64,000 nucleotides of DNA, taken from NCBI GenBank assembly GCA_015680685.1, contig MNCI01022121.1, positions 335,515 to 399,514 on the forward strand. The letters are read 5' to 3'. Below, in pieces: positions 1-9,621 of the stretch. The notes under the pieces are model-generated. The model was given only the letters and a program-made list of their open reading frames with translations, was not told where the DNA came from and searched no databases. Each line of letters opens with the position of its first letter. The first letter of the stretch is position 1. The translations under genes were made by a program, and so were the position numbers. This DNA is from Gnetum montanum. Its lineage: Eukaryota > Streptophyta > Gnetopsida > Gnetales > Gnetaceae.

Positions 1-1331
1 TACCAAGCTCCGTGGCCAGCTGTGTCGAGCCCATAACCAACACCCTCGACGCACTTCCAATTGCGTCCGTCAGTACAACACACACTAATGAATGGTACGA
101 TGACGTAAAAGAATACCTCCTACGCGGCGAAGCGCCATAACATCTAACCAACGTGCAAAAGGATGCAGTACGCAAGCGTTCTAAGAAATACACATTAATA
201 GGGGATACGTTGTGCCACCAATCCTACGAAGGCATACTGCTAACATGCGTCAACAGCACCGAGGCCCAAACAATTGTTGAACAGGTGCACGACGGAATAT
301 GCGGGGGGCACATCGCACCGAGGGCAATGGCAACCAAGATAAGACGCCTAGGCTACTATTGGCCGCACATGGAACATGACTGTCAGTCCAAGGTCAAAAC
401 ATGTAGTGTATGCCAAAAACACGGTAATCTCATCCACATTCCACCAAATGAGTTGCACACAACACAAATTACATGGCCCTTACAGAAATGGGGATTAGAT
501 CTCATTGGCCCAATAACACCTACATCTTCTGCCGGGCATAGCTTTATTATTACAGCGACTGAGTATTTCATGAAATGGGTAGAAGCAGCGCCCCTTCGTA
601 AAACTACTTCTAAACAGGTATGCAACTTTATCCTCGAAAACATTGTAACCCGTTTTGGCATTCCCATGGCAATCATCACCGACAACGGGCCACAATTTAG
701 TGGCGCCGAGACCAAAATATTCTTCGATAGTCTAGAGATCAAGCACTCGTTTTCATCCCCTTACTACCCTCAAAGCAACAGGCAGGCAGAGTCAACAAAC
801 AAGACGATCATCACGGTACTCAAAAAGATGCTTGTCCAGAGCAAACGGAGATGGCACGAACAACTGGCGTACGCACTATGGGCATACCGTACTACCCATC
901 GGACCTCGACAGGTAAAACCCCATATAGTCTCGTTTACGGTTCAGAAGTTGTTTTACCTTTAGAATTGCAGGTACCATCTCTAAGGATCACTCTCTCCGG
1001 ACTCCTCGACGACGAGCAAAACAATGATTTACGCATCATTGACTTGGACTCGGTGGAGGAGGAACGCGTGTGTGCACTCGATCAGATCGAATGGTACCAA
1101 AAACAACAACGGCAACGACATCGACATGATATTCATAAGCGTCCCATCAAAGAAGGGGACCTAGTACTTAAAGCTGTTCGGGAACACCTAGATAAATTCT
1201 CAGTCAACTAGGAAGGGCCTTTCCTTGTTATCAAAGCATTCGACAACGGGGCATTTAAACTAGCCGACATGGACGGAAAAGAGTTTCCAAATCCAACCAA
1301 TCATCTGTTCCTTAAACCATTCTATACATGA
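1..1331 (+). pseudogene. Ty3/gypsy (Tat-type) integrase, 3' end of pol
   Basis: This is the integrase end of a retrotransposon polyprotein that enters from the left edge. One frame is open from base 3 to a TAA at 138, then from 141 to a TAG at 1209, and continues to a terminal TGA at 1329-1331. An HHCC zinc-binding region (H-D-G-I-C-G-G-H through C-S-V-C-Q) is followed by GYYWP and by the catalytic core: WGLDLIGP supplies the first Asp, TDNGPQF the second, and QAESTNK the Glu, so all three acidic residues are present. A C-terminal chromatin-like tail follows. The 1209 stop sits where relatives have Trp (N-W-E-G-P), so it looks like a TGG to TAG change. This is the best preserved integrase in the window. 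The family call rests on close similarity to the pol copies at 31301-34751 and 59295-62763. Confidence 0.88.
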
Positions 1332-1344
1332 GTACGAATTCAGG

Positions 1345-1485
1345 TACGCGATAGTCCTGGATTATGACTATAAACTGATACCACAGAATAGTCCTGGATT
1401 ATGACTATAAACTGATACCACAGAACAGTCTCGGGTTACGACATAAAACTAACCCACGATAGTCTGCTGGGACTATAAACTAGCG
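1345..1485 (+). repeat. short tandem array after pol (ATAGTCCTGG..ACTATAAACTG)
   Basis: Two near-identical 36-bp units (about 1350-1422) are followed by two diverged ones, each containing a version of GACTATAAACTG. Equivalent arrays lie just after pol or beside the cargo gene in the other Tat elements (30946-31300, 34870-35165, 40360-40490, 59041-59285, 62880-63320). The word is therefore a family character, not a chance microsatellite. Confidence 0.75.
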
Positions 1486-2156
1486 CATTCATCTACAACT
1501 CTCCATCTCCTAGCCACCTCCATTCGTCAGAATCATATCCCTCATCAGCATTGTCAACATTCACATTCGATGCTCAGAATCGCCGCAGTATTTTTGTTCA
1601 CCTGCAGCTGCCTAAATCTACACTCGTCAATTCACTCATGGTTTTCTTGTCTCTTTGAAGTTGTGTTTGCAGGGTGACACTCGGAAGTTCTTGTACGAGA
1701 GCGCGTTTCATCATAAGTGGCAAGATGAGGCAATGTTCATTCGTTCACCTGGCAAGACTAAATCGAACCGTTAACCCGCATATTCCCGTTCCCCGAAACC
1801 CCACTATCTGTCTACCNAGGGAGCTGTTCCTCCAAAGAATGCAAAACATCCCCCGTGGCTTTGGTAGTGACAACTGGTTCTCTTAAAAAAACCGCCAAGA
1901 GCACCATTCCGCCAAAGAACGCACATCGCACGCTTGAGTTCTGAGTTGGCTGAAAGACGGCTATCGGCAAGGACCGGCATGCCGCACACCTGAGCACCCT
2001 ACTCTGCCAGCATGGTCTCGCGGGCAACGACTGATCCCCACGATCCCTTCCTTCCCACCTGTTTCCACTCTCACCATTTCAATCCCATTTACCATTGAGC
2101 ACGGTACGATGAGGTCTGGCCAGGTGACGGGGGACAAGGCTTTTATCGAGCTGCTC
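1486..2156 (+). other. non-coding 3' internal region of the plus-strand Tat element
   Basis: No credible coding sequence lies between the post-pol array and the polypurine tract. Part of it (about 1800-1930, words such as GTTCCTCCAAAGAAT and TTCCGCCAAAGAACG) matches the minus strand of about 4840-4990. That supports it as the 3' untranslated part of the element. There is one ambiguous base at 1817. Confidence 0.6.
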
Positions 2157-2237
2157 GTGGTGTTCTGCGCTTCTTTGTCGACGCTTCTCGGGTCGATCCC
2201 TCCAAGCGTCAACAAAGAGGGGCCAATGAAACACCAC
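2157..2237 (+). other. polypurine tract inside an imperfect palindrome at the LTR border
   Basis: AACAAAGAGGGGCCAA (ending 2226) abuts the LTR start TGAAACACCAC at 2227, the position of a plus-strand primer. The left arm (GTGGTGTT...CTTTGTCGACGCTT) is nearly the reverse complement of the right arm (AAGCGTCAACAAAGAGG...AACACCAC), with a loop of about 17 bases. The same arrangement recurs at 4521-4601, 7363-7439, 29542-29617 and 57983-58059. Confidence 0.75.
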
Positions 2238-2257
2238 AAAAAATCTTTTAAGTGTTG

Positions 2258-2480
2258 TGCCAGCGTCCACGCCCAGCGTTCACGCCCAGCGTCTACGCCC
2301 AGCGTGCACGCACAGCGTCCACGCCCAGCGTTCACGCCCAGCGTCTACGTCCAGCGTCCACGCCCAGCGTGCACGCCCAGCGTTCACGCCCAGCGTCTAC
2401 GCCCAGCATGCATGCCCAGCGTTCACGCCCAGCGTCTACACCCGGCGTTCACGCTCAGTGTCCACGCCTAGCTCAGTGTA
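2258..2480 (+). repeat. U3 array of CGCCCAGCGT words
   Basis: At least 20 head-to-tail copies of a ~10-12 base unit, such as CACGCCCAGCGT, with alternating CAC/TAC/TTC starts. Long frames rich in His-Ala-Gln-Arg and Pro-Ala here are only translations of this array. A second cluster lies at 2596-2745. Confidence 0.85.
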
Positions 2481-2595
2481 CACGCTGAGGTATGGCAGGG
2501 GTACACGCTCGACGACAGGATTTCCAATGGCAACATGAAGATGACACCAAAGAGCAAAGATTGAAGCAAGTGGACATCCGTCGGTCTCTATGCCC

Positions 2596-2745
2596 GGCGT
2601 ATACGCCCAGCGTGTACGCCCAGCGTACACGCCAGCTTCTAAATGTTTACGATCAGCGTATACGCCCAGCATGTACGCCCAGCGTGTATGCTCAGCGTAC
2701 ACGCCAGCTTGTAATGTATACGCCCCGCGTGTATCGAGTTTCCAA
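2596..2745 (+). repeat. second U3 array (GTACGCCCAGCGTATACGCC)
   Basis: It repeats the same word as the array upstream, mostly as GTATACGCCCAGCGT, in two blocks each ending ACACGCCAGCTT. Many units are partly self-complementary (GTACGC/GCGTAC). It lies 65 bases or more upstream of the TATA box, where LTR enhancers normally sit. Confidence 0.75.
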
Positions 2746-2808
2746 ATTGTAACGCCCGGTCTGTACGCCACGTGTCTCCCCATTCGCTTTTCCCGGTAAC
2801 CCTACCCC

Positions 2809-2817
2809 TATAAATAG
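2809..2817 (+). promoter_or_regulatory. TATA box of the subfamily-A LTR
   Basis: TATAAATAG preceded by CCCTACCCC, at the position expected for the LTR promoter. A transcription start about 30 bases downstream is inferred. Confidence 0.65.
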
Positions 2818-3437
2818 CCCAATTTTCTACGTTTACCAGGTCCGCAAAAATTTACCAGAGTCGACCCAGAGCAATTACGCTGCTGAAACCCTCACACGCT
2901 CACGCTTACGTCGAGAGTCCTGCACGCTGCACGCTGCACGCTGAGCACCGGCCGCGCTTCGCCCACCGTGTCCGCCAGCTGCATCCTTCCCGTTCACTGG
3001 GGCTTTACGTCCGCCTTGTGTCCCCACACAACTGCGTTAGACCGGTGCACAAAAATTTAATTCCATAATCTATTATTTACATTTACAGCAAGTTCTTTTT
3101 ACAGTTTTACGTTAATTTGGCCTGTGCTCTGTTTTTGCCTGTCTACGCTCGCGCTCCGCGCTCGGCTCAGGCCCGAAGACGGCCACTCTTTACGCTCGCT
3201 GCGGGTTCCTTTCTAGTTTTACGTCAATTTGGCCCGCCCTTCGTTCACGCCCGTTCGCATTTCCGCTCCGTCTCCGCCCACTGTTCACGTCACCCGCCTG
3301 CTCACGCTCTACATTCATTCACGTTGTTTACGCTCACGCCGTACGCTTACGCTGTGATCCTTTCTGTTTACGCTGTTCANCTCTTTCGGTGTTCGTCACG
3401 TTCCAGCCTTGCACCGACGATTTCGGTCAGCACACTA

Positions 3438-3560
3438 GCGTACATGGATGCCAGCATACATGGATGCCAATGTACAGCATGCCAACGTACATGGATGCCA
3501 GCGTACATGGATGTCAACGTACATGGATGCCAGTGTACAGGATGCCAGCGTACACCAAAA
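3438..3560 (-). repeat. array of GTACATGGATGCCAGC units
   Basis: About eight 16-18 base units alternate ACATGGATGCCA with ACAGNATGCCA. An equivalent array is at 5563-5768. There are no unique spacers and no associated genes, so it is not a CRISPR. Confidence 0.85.
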
Positions 3561-3604
3561 ATGTACCCAGCGTATACACATAAAAATGCTTTATTTTAAG
3601 GTAA

Positions 3605-4300
3605 AAAATTGATTTTTAGGTGTCTAAGAGCTACTAGGAACCTTGTTGAAGTTCCTAGGAGGTTTAGACTCTTAATTCTACCATGTTTTGACTCATTTTT
3701 GGGGCCCAAAAGTTGCTCCACACTGGGCTGTACGTTGGGCGTATAGGCTGGGCGTACATTAATGAAAGACCATCATTTGGAGCCCAAAATTTTATTTTCA
3801 AGTGATTGAGAGATGTTGGGGACCTTGGGGAAGGTCCTGGGGGGTCCATACCCTCAATTCTGGCATGTTTTGACTCATTTTTGGAGCCCAAAAGTTGCTC
3901 TACGTTGGGCTGAAGCTAGGCGTATAGGCTAGTTGTAAGGGAATGAAAGACCATCATTTGGAGCCCAAAATTTGATTTTCAAGTGCTTGAGAGCTACTAG
4001 AGACCTTGGGGAAGGTCCTGGGGGGTCCATATGCTCAATTCTAGCATGTTTTGACTCATTTTTGGTGCCCAAAAGTTGCTCTACGCTAGGCTATACGCTG
4101 GGCGTATAGGCTGGGCGTACAGGAATGAAAGACCATCATTTGGAGCCCAAAATTTAATTTTCAAGTACTTGAGAGCTACTGGGGATGTTGGGGAAGGTCT
4201 TGGAGGGTCTAAATGCTCAATTTTGGCATGTCTTGACTCATTTCGAGGGCCCAAAATTTTCTCTACGTTGGGTTGTACACTGGGCGTATATAGGCCAGCA
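3605..4300 (-). repeat. four ~181-bp tandem repeats inside the LTR
   Basis: The phrase GACTCATTTTTGGGGCCC recurs at about 3691, 3874, 4055 and 4231, a spacing of 176-183. Each unit contains CGTATAGGCTGGGCGTAC and CATCATTTGGAGCCC. The partner LTR at 5810-6140 has about two units, so unit number has changed between the two LTRs. Confidence 0.85.
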
Positions 4301-4520
4301 TATAGGATGCATACTTAGTAAAATCCAAGTATTTTGAGCTCAAGATTTGCCAAGTTTAATTCCAAATGTCATTGTAGTCTTTTGTGGGTCCTAGGGAACC
4401 ATTTCTTATTGAGTTTGACTCTGCTTGAAGCTATCTGTGAGGTCCTCAAGCTTTAGTCATGCTAGGGAGCATCATGACTTAGCTCGATTTGTGTTGGAGA
4501 AGTACTAAGCCCAGAATTTT

Positions 4521-4601
4521 GTGGTTTTTCATTGGCCCCTCTTTGTTGAGGCTTGGAGGAATCGACCTGAGAAGCATCAACAAAGAAGTAAAAAACACCA
4601 T
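4521..4601 (-). other. polypurine-tract palindrome of the minus-strand A element
   Basis: On the minus strand, CAACAAAGAGGGGCCAA directly precedes the LTR start at 4531. The opposite arm is CATCAACAAAGAAGTAAAAAACACCA (4576-4601) read on the plus strand. It is the same palindrome as at 2157-2237, in inverse orientation. Confidence 0.7.
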
Positions 4602-5561
4602 AAGCAAGTTAGTAGCATTGTTCTTCGACACTTGGCCTGATGTCATCGCACTGTGTTCAGCAGTACATGGGATTGGGAAATAAAGTTTGTAGCTAGATAA
4701 GGAAAGGAAAATTGTGGGGATTGGGACCTGATCAAAGGATTGTGCATGGTAAAGGGGATGCTCTGGTGTGTATACAAGTTATCTTGATCCTTGTTAATAG
4801 CCATTGTTTAGAAGACTCAGAATCAAGACATGAGACGTCCGTCCTTTGGCGGAACAAGACTCTTGTTTATTGTTAAAGAGGACTTGTTGACCGCGTGATG
4901 GTGGGTTGCTTTTCTAGAGGAACATGCCCCTTGTTTGGTGTTAAAGAGAACCTTTTGATGGAGAGCCAATGCTGCACAATGAGATGTTACTTGAGCTTTT
5001 GAGACATGAGTGTTTTTTTCCAAGATAACTACCTTCCCGCCTGAGGCTTATGGGAAGTGCCAAGGGTCTTGTGGTTCATTTTTCTCTTTGCTCTTTGCTC
5101 TTTTTTTTTCATTTTTCTTTCTTTTTTTTGTGTTTTATCTATTTTTTGTGTTTTTTCTCTCTTTTTTTGTGTGTTGTACTTTCTTGAGAGTGTCGCAACG
5201 TGTAATAGTGTGCTCAAAGTTTTGGGGTGTACTGGGTGTATTTGGGAACTGTAACTGGGTAGGAAAGGGAATAAGAGTGGTGGGGAAATGGAGAATTTCC
5301 CTAAGAACTAGAGAGAAAAGGGTATGCTGGTTTGGACTACAAGCATAGTGTGAAGGCTGTATGCTCAGCGTGCAGGGTCCAAGTCTAGCATACAGGATTT
5401 TTTGCTCTGATTTGTTCAGCGTCTCTGGCTTTCTTTTCATCTTCCCAAAATTTCCTCCTTGGTCTAGTGAAAAGTTGGGGCCTTTATCAGGTTTTTGGGC
5501 ATTAGATTTGGATCTGGAAGTGTATGAGTGGCCGCGGGTGAGAGGATTTCAGGTCGGATGA
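4602..5561 (-). other. internal non-coding remnant and low-complexity tract
   Basis: About 4840-4990 matches the 3' internal region of the plus-strand element (1800-1930), so 4602-5040 is what remains of the internal part; gag and pol are absent. A pyrimidine-rich stretch (about 5078-5180, mostly T) and about 380 bases of unrecognised sequence follow. I found neither the inner end of the flanking LTR nor a primer-binding site. Short frames here are composition artefacts. Confidence 0.45.
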
Positions 5562-5562
5562 C

Positions 5563-5768
5563 ATGGATGCCAGCGTACATGGATGCCAGCATACAGCATG
5601 CCACATACATGGATGCTAGCGTACATGGATGCTAGTGTATAGGATGCCAACGTACAGCATGCCAGCATATAGGATGCCAGTGTACAATGATGCCAGCGTA
5701 CAAGATGCCAGTGTACATGGATGCCAACGTATAGCATGCCAGTGTACAGGATGCCAGCGTACACCAAA
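5563..5768 (-). repeat. array of GTACATGGATGCCAGC units
   Basis: About twelve units of the array also seen at 3438-3560, with ACATGGATGCC, ACAGCATGCC and ATAGGATGCC variants. Confidence 0.85.
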
Positions 5769-5809
5769 AAGCGTATACACATGAAAATGCTTCATTTTAA
5801 GGTCAAAAC

Positions 5810-6140
5810 TTGATTTTCAGGTGCCTGAGAGCTATTGGGAACCTTGGTGAAACTCCTGGGGGGTCTAGACACTCAATTCTGGCATGTTTTGACTCATTTT
5901 TGGGGCCCAAAAGTTGCTCTACGCTGGGCTGTACGCTAGGCATATAGGCTGGGCTTACAAGAATCAAAGACCATCATTTGGAGCCAAAAATTTGATTTTC
6001 AAGTGCCTGAGAGCTACTGGGGACCTTGCAGAAGGTCCTGGGGGTTCCAAACACTCAATTCTGGCATCTTTTGACTCATTTTTGGGGCTCAAAATTTACT
6101 CTACGCTGGGTTGTACGCTGGGCGTATATAGGCCAGCATA
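5810..6140 (-). repeat. two ~181-bp LTR repeats
   Basis: These are the same units as 3605-4300, with the GACTCATTTTTGGGGC phrase at about 5891 and 6069. There are two copies here against four in the partner LTR. Confidence 0.8.
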
Positions 6141-6369
6141 TAGGATGCATACTTAGTAAAAACCAAGTATTTTGAGCTCAAGATTTGCCAAGTTTGATGC
6201 CAAATGTCATTGTAGTCTTCTGTGGGTCCTAGGGAACCATTTCCTATTGAGTTTGACTCTTCTTGAAGCTGTCTGTGAGGTCCTCAAGCTTCAGTCATCC
6301 TGGGGAGCATCATGACTTAGCTCGATTTGTGTTGGAGAAGTACTAAGCTTAGAATTTTGTGGTGTTTCA

Positions 6370-7362
6370 GTCACATCCCTAGCATGCACCAACACCAAAT
6401 ATACATCGAACAAGTGGCTGCGATGTTGAAGAGTAGGTGGGTTGTCGTTGCTCTAGAACATAGTTGATGACATAATGGAAACATGGTCTAGAACATATGC
6501 AACACTGCCATCCTTGGCATCATGCTGATCCTTCGAAGATGTCATATCACATCAAACTAGCCCTCTAGACCTACCGTCATCACAATCCCTTGCCCTGACG
6601 GTAGCTCCTTGGCCAGTGCCTACCATTGGAGTTTTGGAAGTATTGTGGGCTAGCCACAATATTGTTATCCTCTGGCCCCCTACCAATAATGTTTAGCTAT
6701 GTGGTACCTGATACCATAGCTAAGCTGGGAATGCATGCCCCTGCCAGGGACTCTAGTGCATCTGCACTCACACTTGTGCCCTTGATGTCAACTCCTCCAT
6801 GCAGACGCTGCCAAAACCTTTTTTGGCCTTTTTGCATTGGACACCACACACTAGCAAAGGTATCCAAAGAGCTTCAATAATGTTTAAAGTGAGAAAGACC
6901 TTTGCCCTCGAGCCCAGGTCTTGCTACAGTAGCAAATGCTATAGCGTCACAAAGTGAGTGCCTCGACTAGCTTGACTACTTCAAAGTGCAAATCCAATGA
7001 CATGGGTAACACAGCTCATCACATGGGAAGCATCTGTGTAGGATTCCATGATGTGTGTAACATAGCTCACTGCATGAAAAGCATCTGTAGGTAGGTCAAA
7101 ACCCTACACAGATGTAACACAACTCATCTTGGGAAAGATGCCTATCCTACGGGAGGTCGGAGGTTAGTAAGAGGCAAAGATGAAAATGGACATGAGTCCC
7201 TCATGAGAACTCTGATGAGGGACTATGCTAAACATCATCTTTTTCCTTCTCCTATGCCTCCTTCCTCCCTACTTCACCTTTTCCTTCCAATGCAACACTT
7301 TGAAGTGTAGCCAGGTGACGTCCCGACACTCACCAAGCGACAATGTTAGTGTTTTTTCTCCT
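6370..7362 (+). other. 3' internal non-coding region of a plus-strand subfamily-B Tat element
   Basis: It aligns in reverse orientation with 58061-59040: both contain GCATGCACCAA, GGGCTAG..CACAATATTGTTA, TTAGCTATGTGGTA and GACTCTAGTGCATCTGCAC-type phrases in the same order. The homologous stretch starts abruptly at 6370, directly against the end of the A-type LTR. The pol and array that should lie to its left are missing. Confidence 0.65.
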
Positions 7363-7439
7363 GTGGTGTTTCATTTTCTTTGTCAACATCTATCGAGCCT
7401 GTTCTCCAAACGTCAACAAAGAGGGGCTAATGAAACACC
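7363..7439 (+). other. polypurine-tract palindrome (subfamily B)
   Basis: CGTCAACAAAGAGGGGCTAA abuts the LTR start TGAAACACCCC at 7431. The left arm GTGGTGTTTCATT..TTTGTCAACATC mirrors it. Confidence 0.75.
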
Positions 7440-7699
7440 CCAAAAAAATTCAAAGTCATTCTGGCTTCACTAGGTCTTGTAATTCATGTAGCGCCATGGC
7501 AATTCTTCAAGAGGAGAACGCTCTGAATTTGGCTCGGCCAGTTTAGCAAAGTTTCTACTTTAGGTGTGAACAGGCTCTACGGATCATCCTACCTATCCAC
7601 CTAAGTAGTTTACCCAACCAAAAGCCTACTCAGAAGCAACACATGGACTTGTCAATAACACCCCAGATGTACAAAATAGTTCGGCAAGTTTTCTAAGTC

Positions 7700-8180
7700 A
7701 TGAAGTTTGCTACGCTATGCTACGCCTTGCTATGTAGTGTAGCAAGCTTAAAAAAATTGCAGAATGAAGTGCCATGCTACGCTATGCTACATATCCTAGT
7801 GTAGCATGGTAAAAGCCATATAGCCAGTTCCATTGCCCAACTTCAGGTCCTTCAGCAATGTCACATTCCTTCAGGAAGCAACGGACCATGTCTGCTGCTA
7901 CGCTACACTGAGCTACATGGCGTAGCGAGGCGTATCAATTCTGCAATTGTGACAGAAGGCAACTCAAAGGGTAGGATCAGAAAGTTTGCAAGTATCATAG
8001 TGAAGGAAATAAAGTTCACATACTGGAAACATTTTTGTGACTAAGGCTGGCTGCTACGCTACGTAGCGTAGCATAGCGTAGTAAGTATGCAGCCCACATG
8101 TAGTGGAACGCACGACAAGATGCTATGCTATGCCAAGCACACTACACTATGCCAAGCATGTTATGCTACAAATCATAGCA
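7700..8180 (+). repeat. U3 hairpins built from GCTACGCTATGCTAC words
   Basis: Five clusters of self-complementary words occur, for example GCTACGCTACGTAGCGTAGC at about 8052. They lie at roughly 100-150 base intervals and correspond to hairpins in the other subfamily-B LTRs. Confidence 0.7.
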
Positions 8181-8397
8181 AAGCATGCAAGTGGTTGTGT
8201 GACATCAATGCGCTTCACCTAATTGGACTAGTGACACACGTCTCCAAACGTTGACGACGCAATTATGGCATGGTAGGCTTGCACTACAATGATCACGTAG
8301 GTCTAATGGTCATGCATGGCATGTGCAGCACCAGCAAGTTAATGTGGGCCTAGGGCATGTGGCATCCAAACCATCCCTTTCACACACCCTTTAGCCC

Positions 8398-8405
8398 TAT
8401 ACATA
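8398..8405 (+). promoter_or_regulatory. TATA-like box of the B LTR
   Basis: TATACATA occupies the place of CTATAAATA in the three minus-strand sister LTRs (56942-56950, 44431-44439, 28291-28298). It is one base off, so promoter strength is doubtful. Confidence 0.5.
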
Positions 8406-9005
8406 CCCCAACAAGCAATGCTCGAGGGGTTGGTCCCTCAAGTTCTTTAGCAAGAAAAAAATCAAGTTAGCATTGAGCATTGTAAGATTTCTATTTGACA
8501 CTGCAAATAGTTAGCACTTTTAGCTAGCAGTTTTCTCTCTTCCCTTTCTACCTCCTTGGTAGAATTTTCACATTGTCAACTCCCAAGTCCACGCCCAAGC
8601 ACACAATCATTTTTCTCTACACGTCCTGGTTACTCTCAGAATCTCTACACTTCTCAACACTGTGCAACCGACTGTATCCATCTTGACAGAGTAAGCTTGT
8701 AGCTTCGGAGCAGTGCACTTTTCTAACTACATTTTACTTGGTTTCCTACTTATTTCTATGTTTTACATTATTTTCTGCCTTATTTTCTTTTAAGCATTAC
8801 TTCACGTTTTTGCTCCCGTTTTCAAATTATATGTTGCAAAAGGCTATATAGATGCTGATTAAGTACCTGTCTAATCGACCAAACCATTCAAGGTGCCCCG
8901 TATGTACGCACTCCCAGCACAACCCTCCCACAGATACGAGGTCAAAAATTTCATGCCCACTGACCCCTCGATATTTTCCAGCCACTAACATTTTTGGTCG
9001 CTACA

Positions 9006-9621
9006 TCACCAACTTGATTCATACAGGTACTACGCTTAGCAGTTAATCTCTTCACATGACTCCTCTAGTCACACTTCCTTCTCACACCACTATTATCCTT
9101 CTAAATACTATAAAGAATACTCATCAAGGTGGGAGTCCCCATTTTCCTACTATCCTCCTCAGCACTCTTCTACTCTTGCACCTCCACCTTCAACTCCATC
9201 CATGTAGGTGAGATATCTACCTAGCCACAACAAAGAAATGTTACAAGGGCTAAAAACCTAGAGCCAACTCCTTAGTCTCATGGTTTTGAATCCAAGCCCC
9301 ATAAGAGATCATTCTTTAGAACCAATATTCCCACAAAGCCATTGCTAACACCTATGGCTATGAACCCTACTTCTACCTCCTCAACAATATCTTCAAGTTT
9401 TCATCCAAACAAAGCACTCCCTAGTTGCACACTATCATGCTGACCCATGCAGTCACCAACTAGATTAAGGTTGGCCATCTTCCTAAGAAAAGATCTGATC
9501 CTTGTAGTCCCCTTATCTATTTACAGATTACCAAAAATGAACCATGTAAGGGTCTTTAGACTTAGGCTCCAAAGTTAACTTGATTTTGCAAGAAATGTAA
9601 AAACCTTGAAACCTACCTCCC
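9006..9621 (+). other. degraded sequence, probably gag region of an Athila-type relic
   Basis: No long frame exists here. It precedes a protease domain in the same orientation, so decayed gag is the likeliest content, but no gag motif could be identified. Confidence 0.3.

Larger units (their letters stand above)
2227..3434 (+). mobile_element. 3' LTR of plus-strand Tat element (subfamily A)
   Basis: It begins TGAAACACCAC directly after the polypurine tract and ends ATTTCGGTCAGCACA, matching the end of the subfamily-B LTRs (TTTTTGGTC..TACA). This gives a TG...CA LTR of 1208 bp. It contains U3 arrays of TACGCCCAGCGT-like words, a TATA box at 2809-2817, and a CG-rich transcribed part. CpG dinucleotides are abundant, unlike the other LTRs here. 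The sequence beyond 3434 belongs to a minus-strand relative, so this element appears to have inserted there. There is one ambiguous base at 3380. Confidence 0.75.
3435..4531 (-). mobile_element. partial LTR of a minus-strand subfamily-A Tat element
   Basis: Read on the minus strand, it starts TGAAAAACCACAAAATTCTG at 4531 next to a polypurine tract. It then runs through a ~225-bp unique part, four ~181-bp repeats, and a short array, and stops at the plus-strand element at 3434. The first 225 bases match 6147-6369 with roughly 17 differences by my count, so the two look like the LTR pair of one element. The distal end is not in the window. Confidence 0.65.
5562..6369 (-). mobile_element. second LTR copy of the minus-strand A element
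   Basis: On the minus strand it begins TGAAACACCACAAAATTC at 6369, repeats the 225-bp unique part of 4310-4531, then two 181-bp units and the GGATGCCAGC array. The sequence to its right (6370 on) is the 3' internal region of a different plus-strand element, so the A element appears to have inserted there. The 5' LTR is recognisable only down to about 5562. Confidence 0.6.
7431..9005 (+). mobile_element. 3' LTR of plus-strand Tat element (subfamily B)
   Basis: It starts TGAAACACCCC after the polypurine tract and ends TTTTTGGTCGCTACA at 9005, giving 1575 bp. In order it holds a U3 part with palindromic CTACGCTATGCTAC words (about 7700-8180), a TATACATA box at 8398-8405, and a U5 part. The U5 matches the reverse complement of the left ends of 27690-29549 and 56206-57991 (ACTGACCCCTCGATATTTTC). 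Sequence beyond 9005 belongs to an unrelated older relic. Confidence 0.75.

Noticed and set aside
383-742. Minus-strand frames over the integrase
   Set aside because: They are shadows of the plus-strand pol frame, which carries the recognised motifs.
2157-2237. The 80-bp palindrome as a MITE
   Set aside because: It always sits at the polypurine-tract/LTR border in every element, so it is part of the retrotransposon.
2109-2538. Long plus-strand frames rich in HAQR and Pro-Ala-Ser-Thr
   Set aside because: They are open in all three frames because the 10-12 base array lacks stops; the region is LTR U3.
3438-3560. Possible CRISPR-like array
   Set aside because: Units are contiguous, have no unique spacers, lie in an LTR of a plant retroelement, and have no cas genes.
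5010-5348. Phe-rich plus-strand frame as a membrane protein
   Set aside because: It translates a T-rich low-complexity tract.
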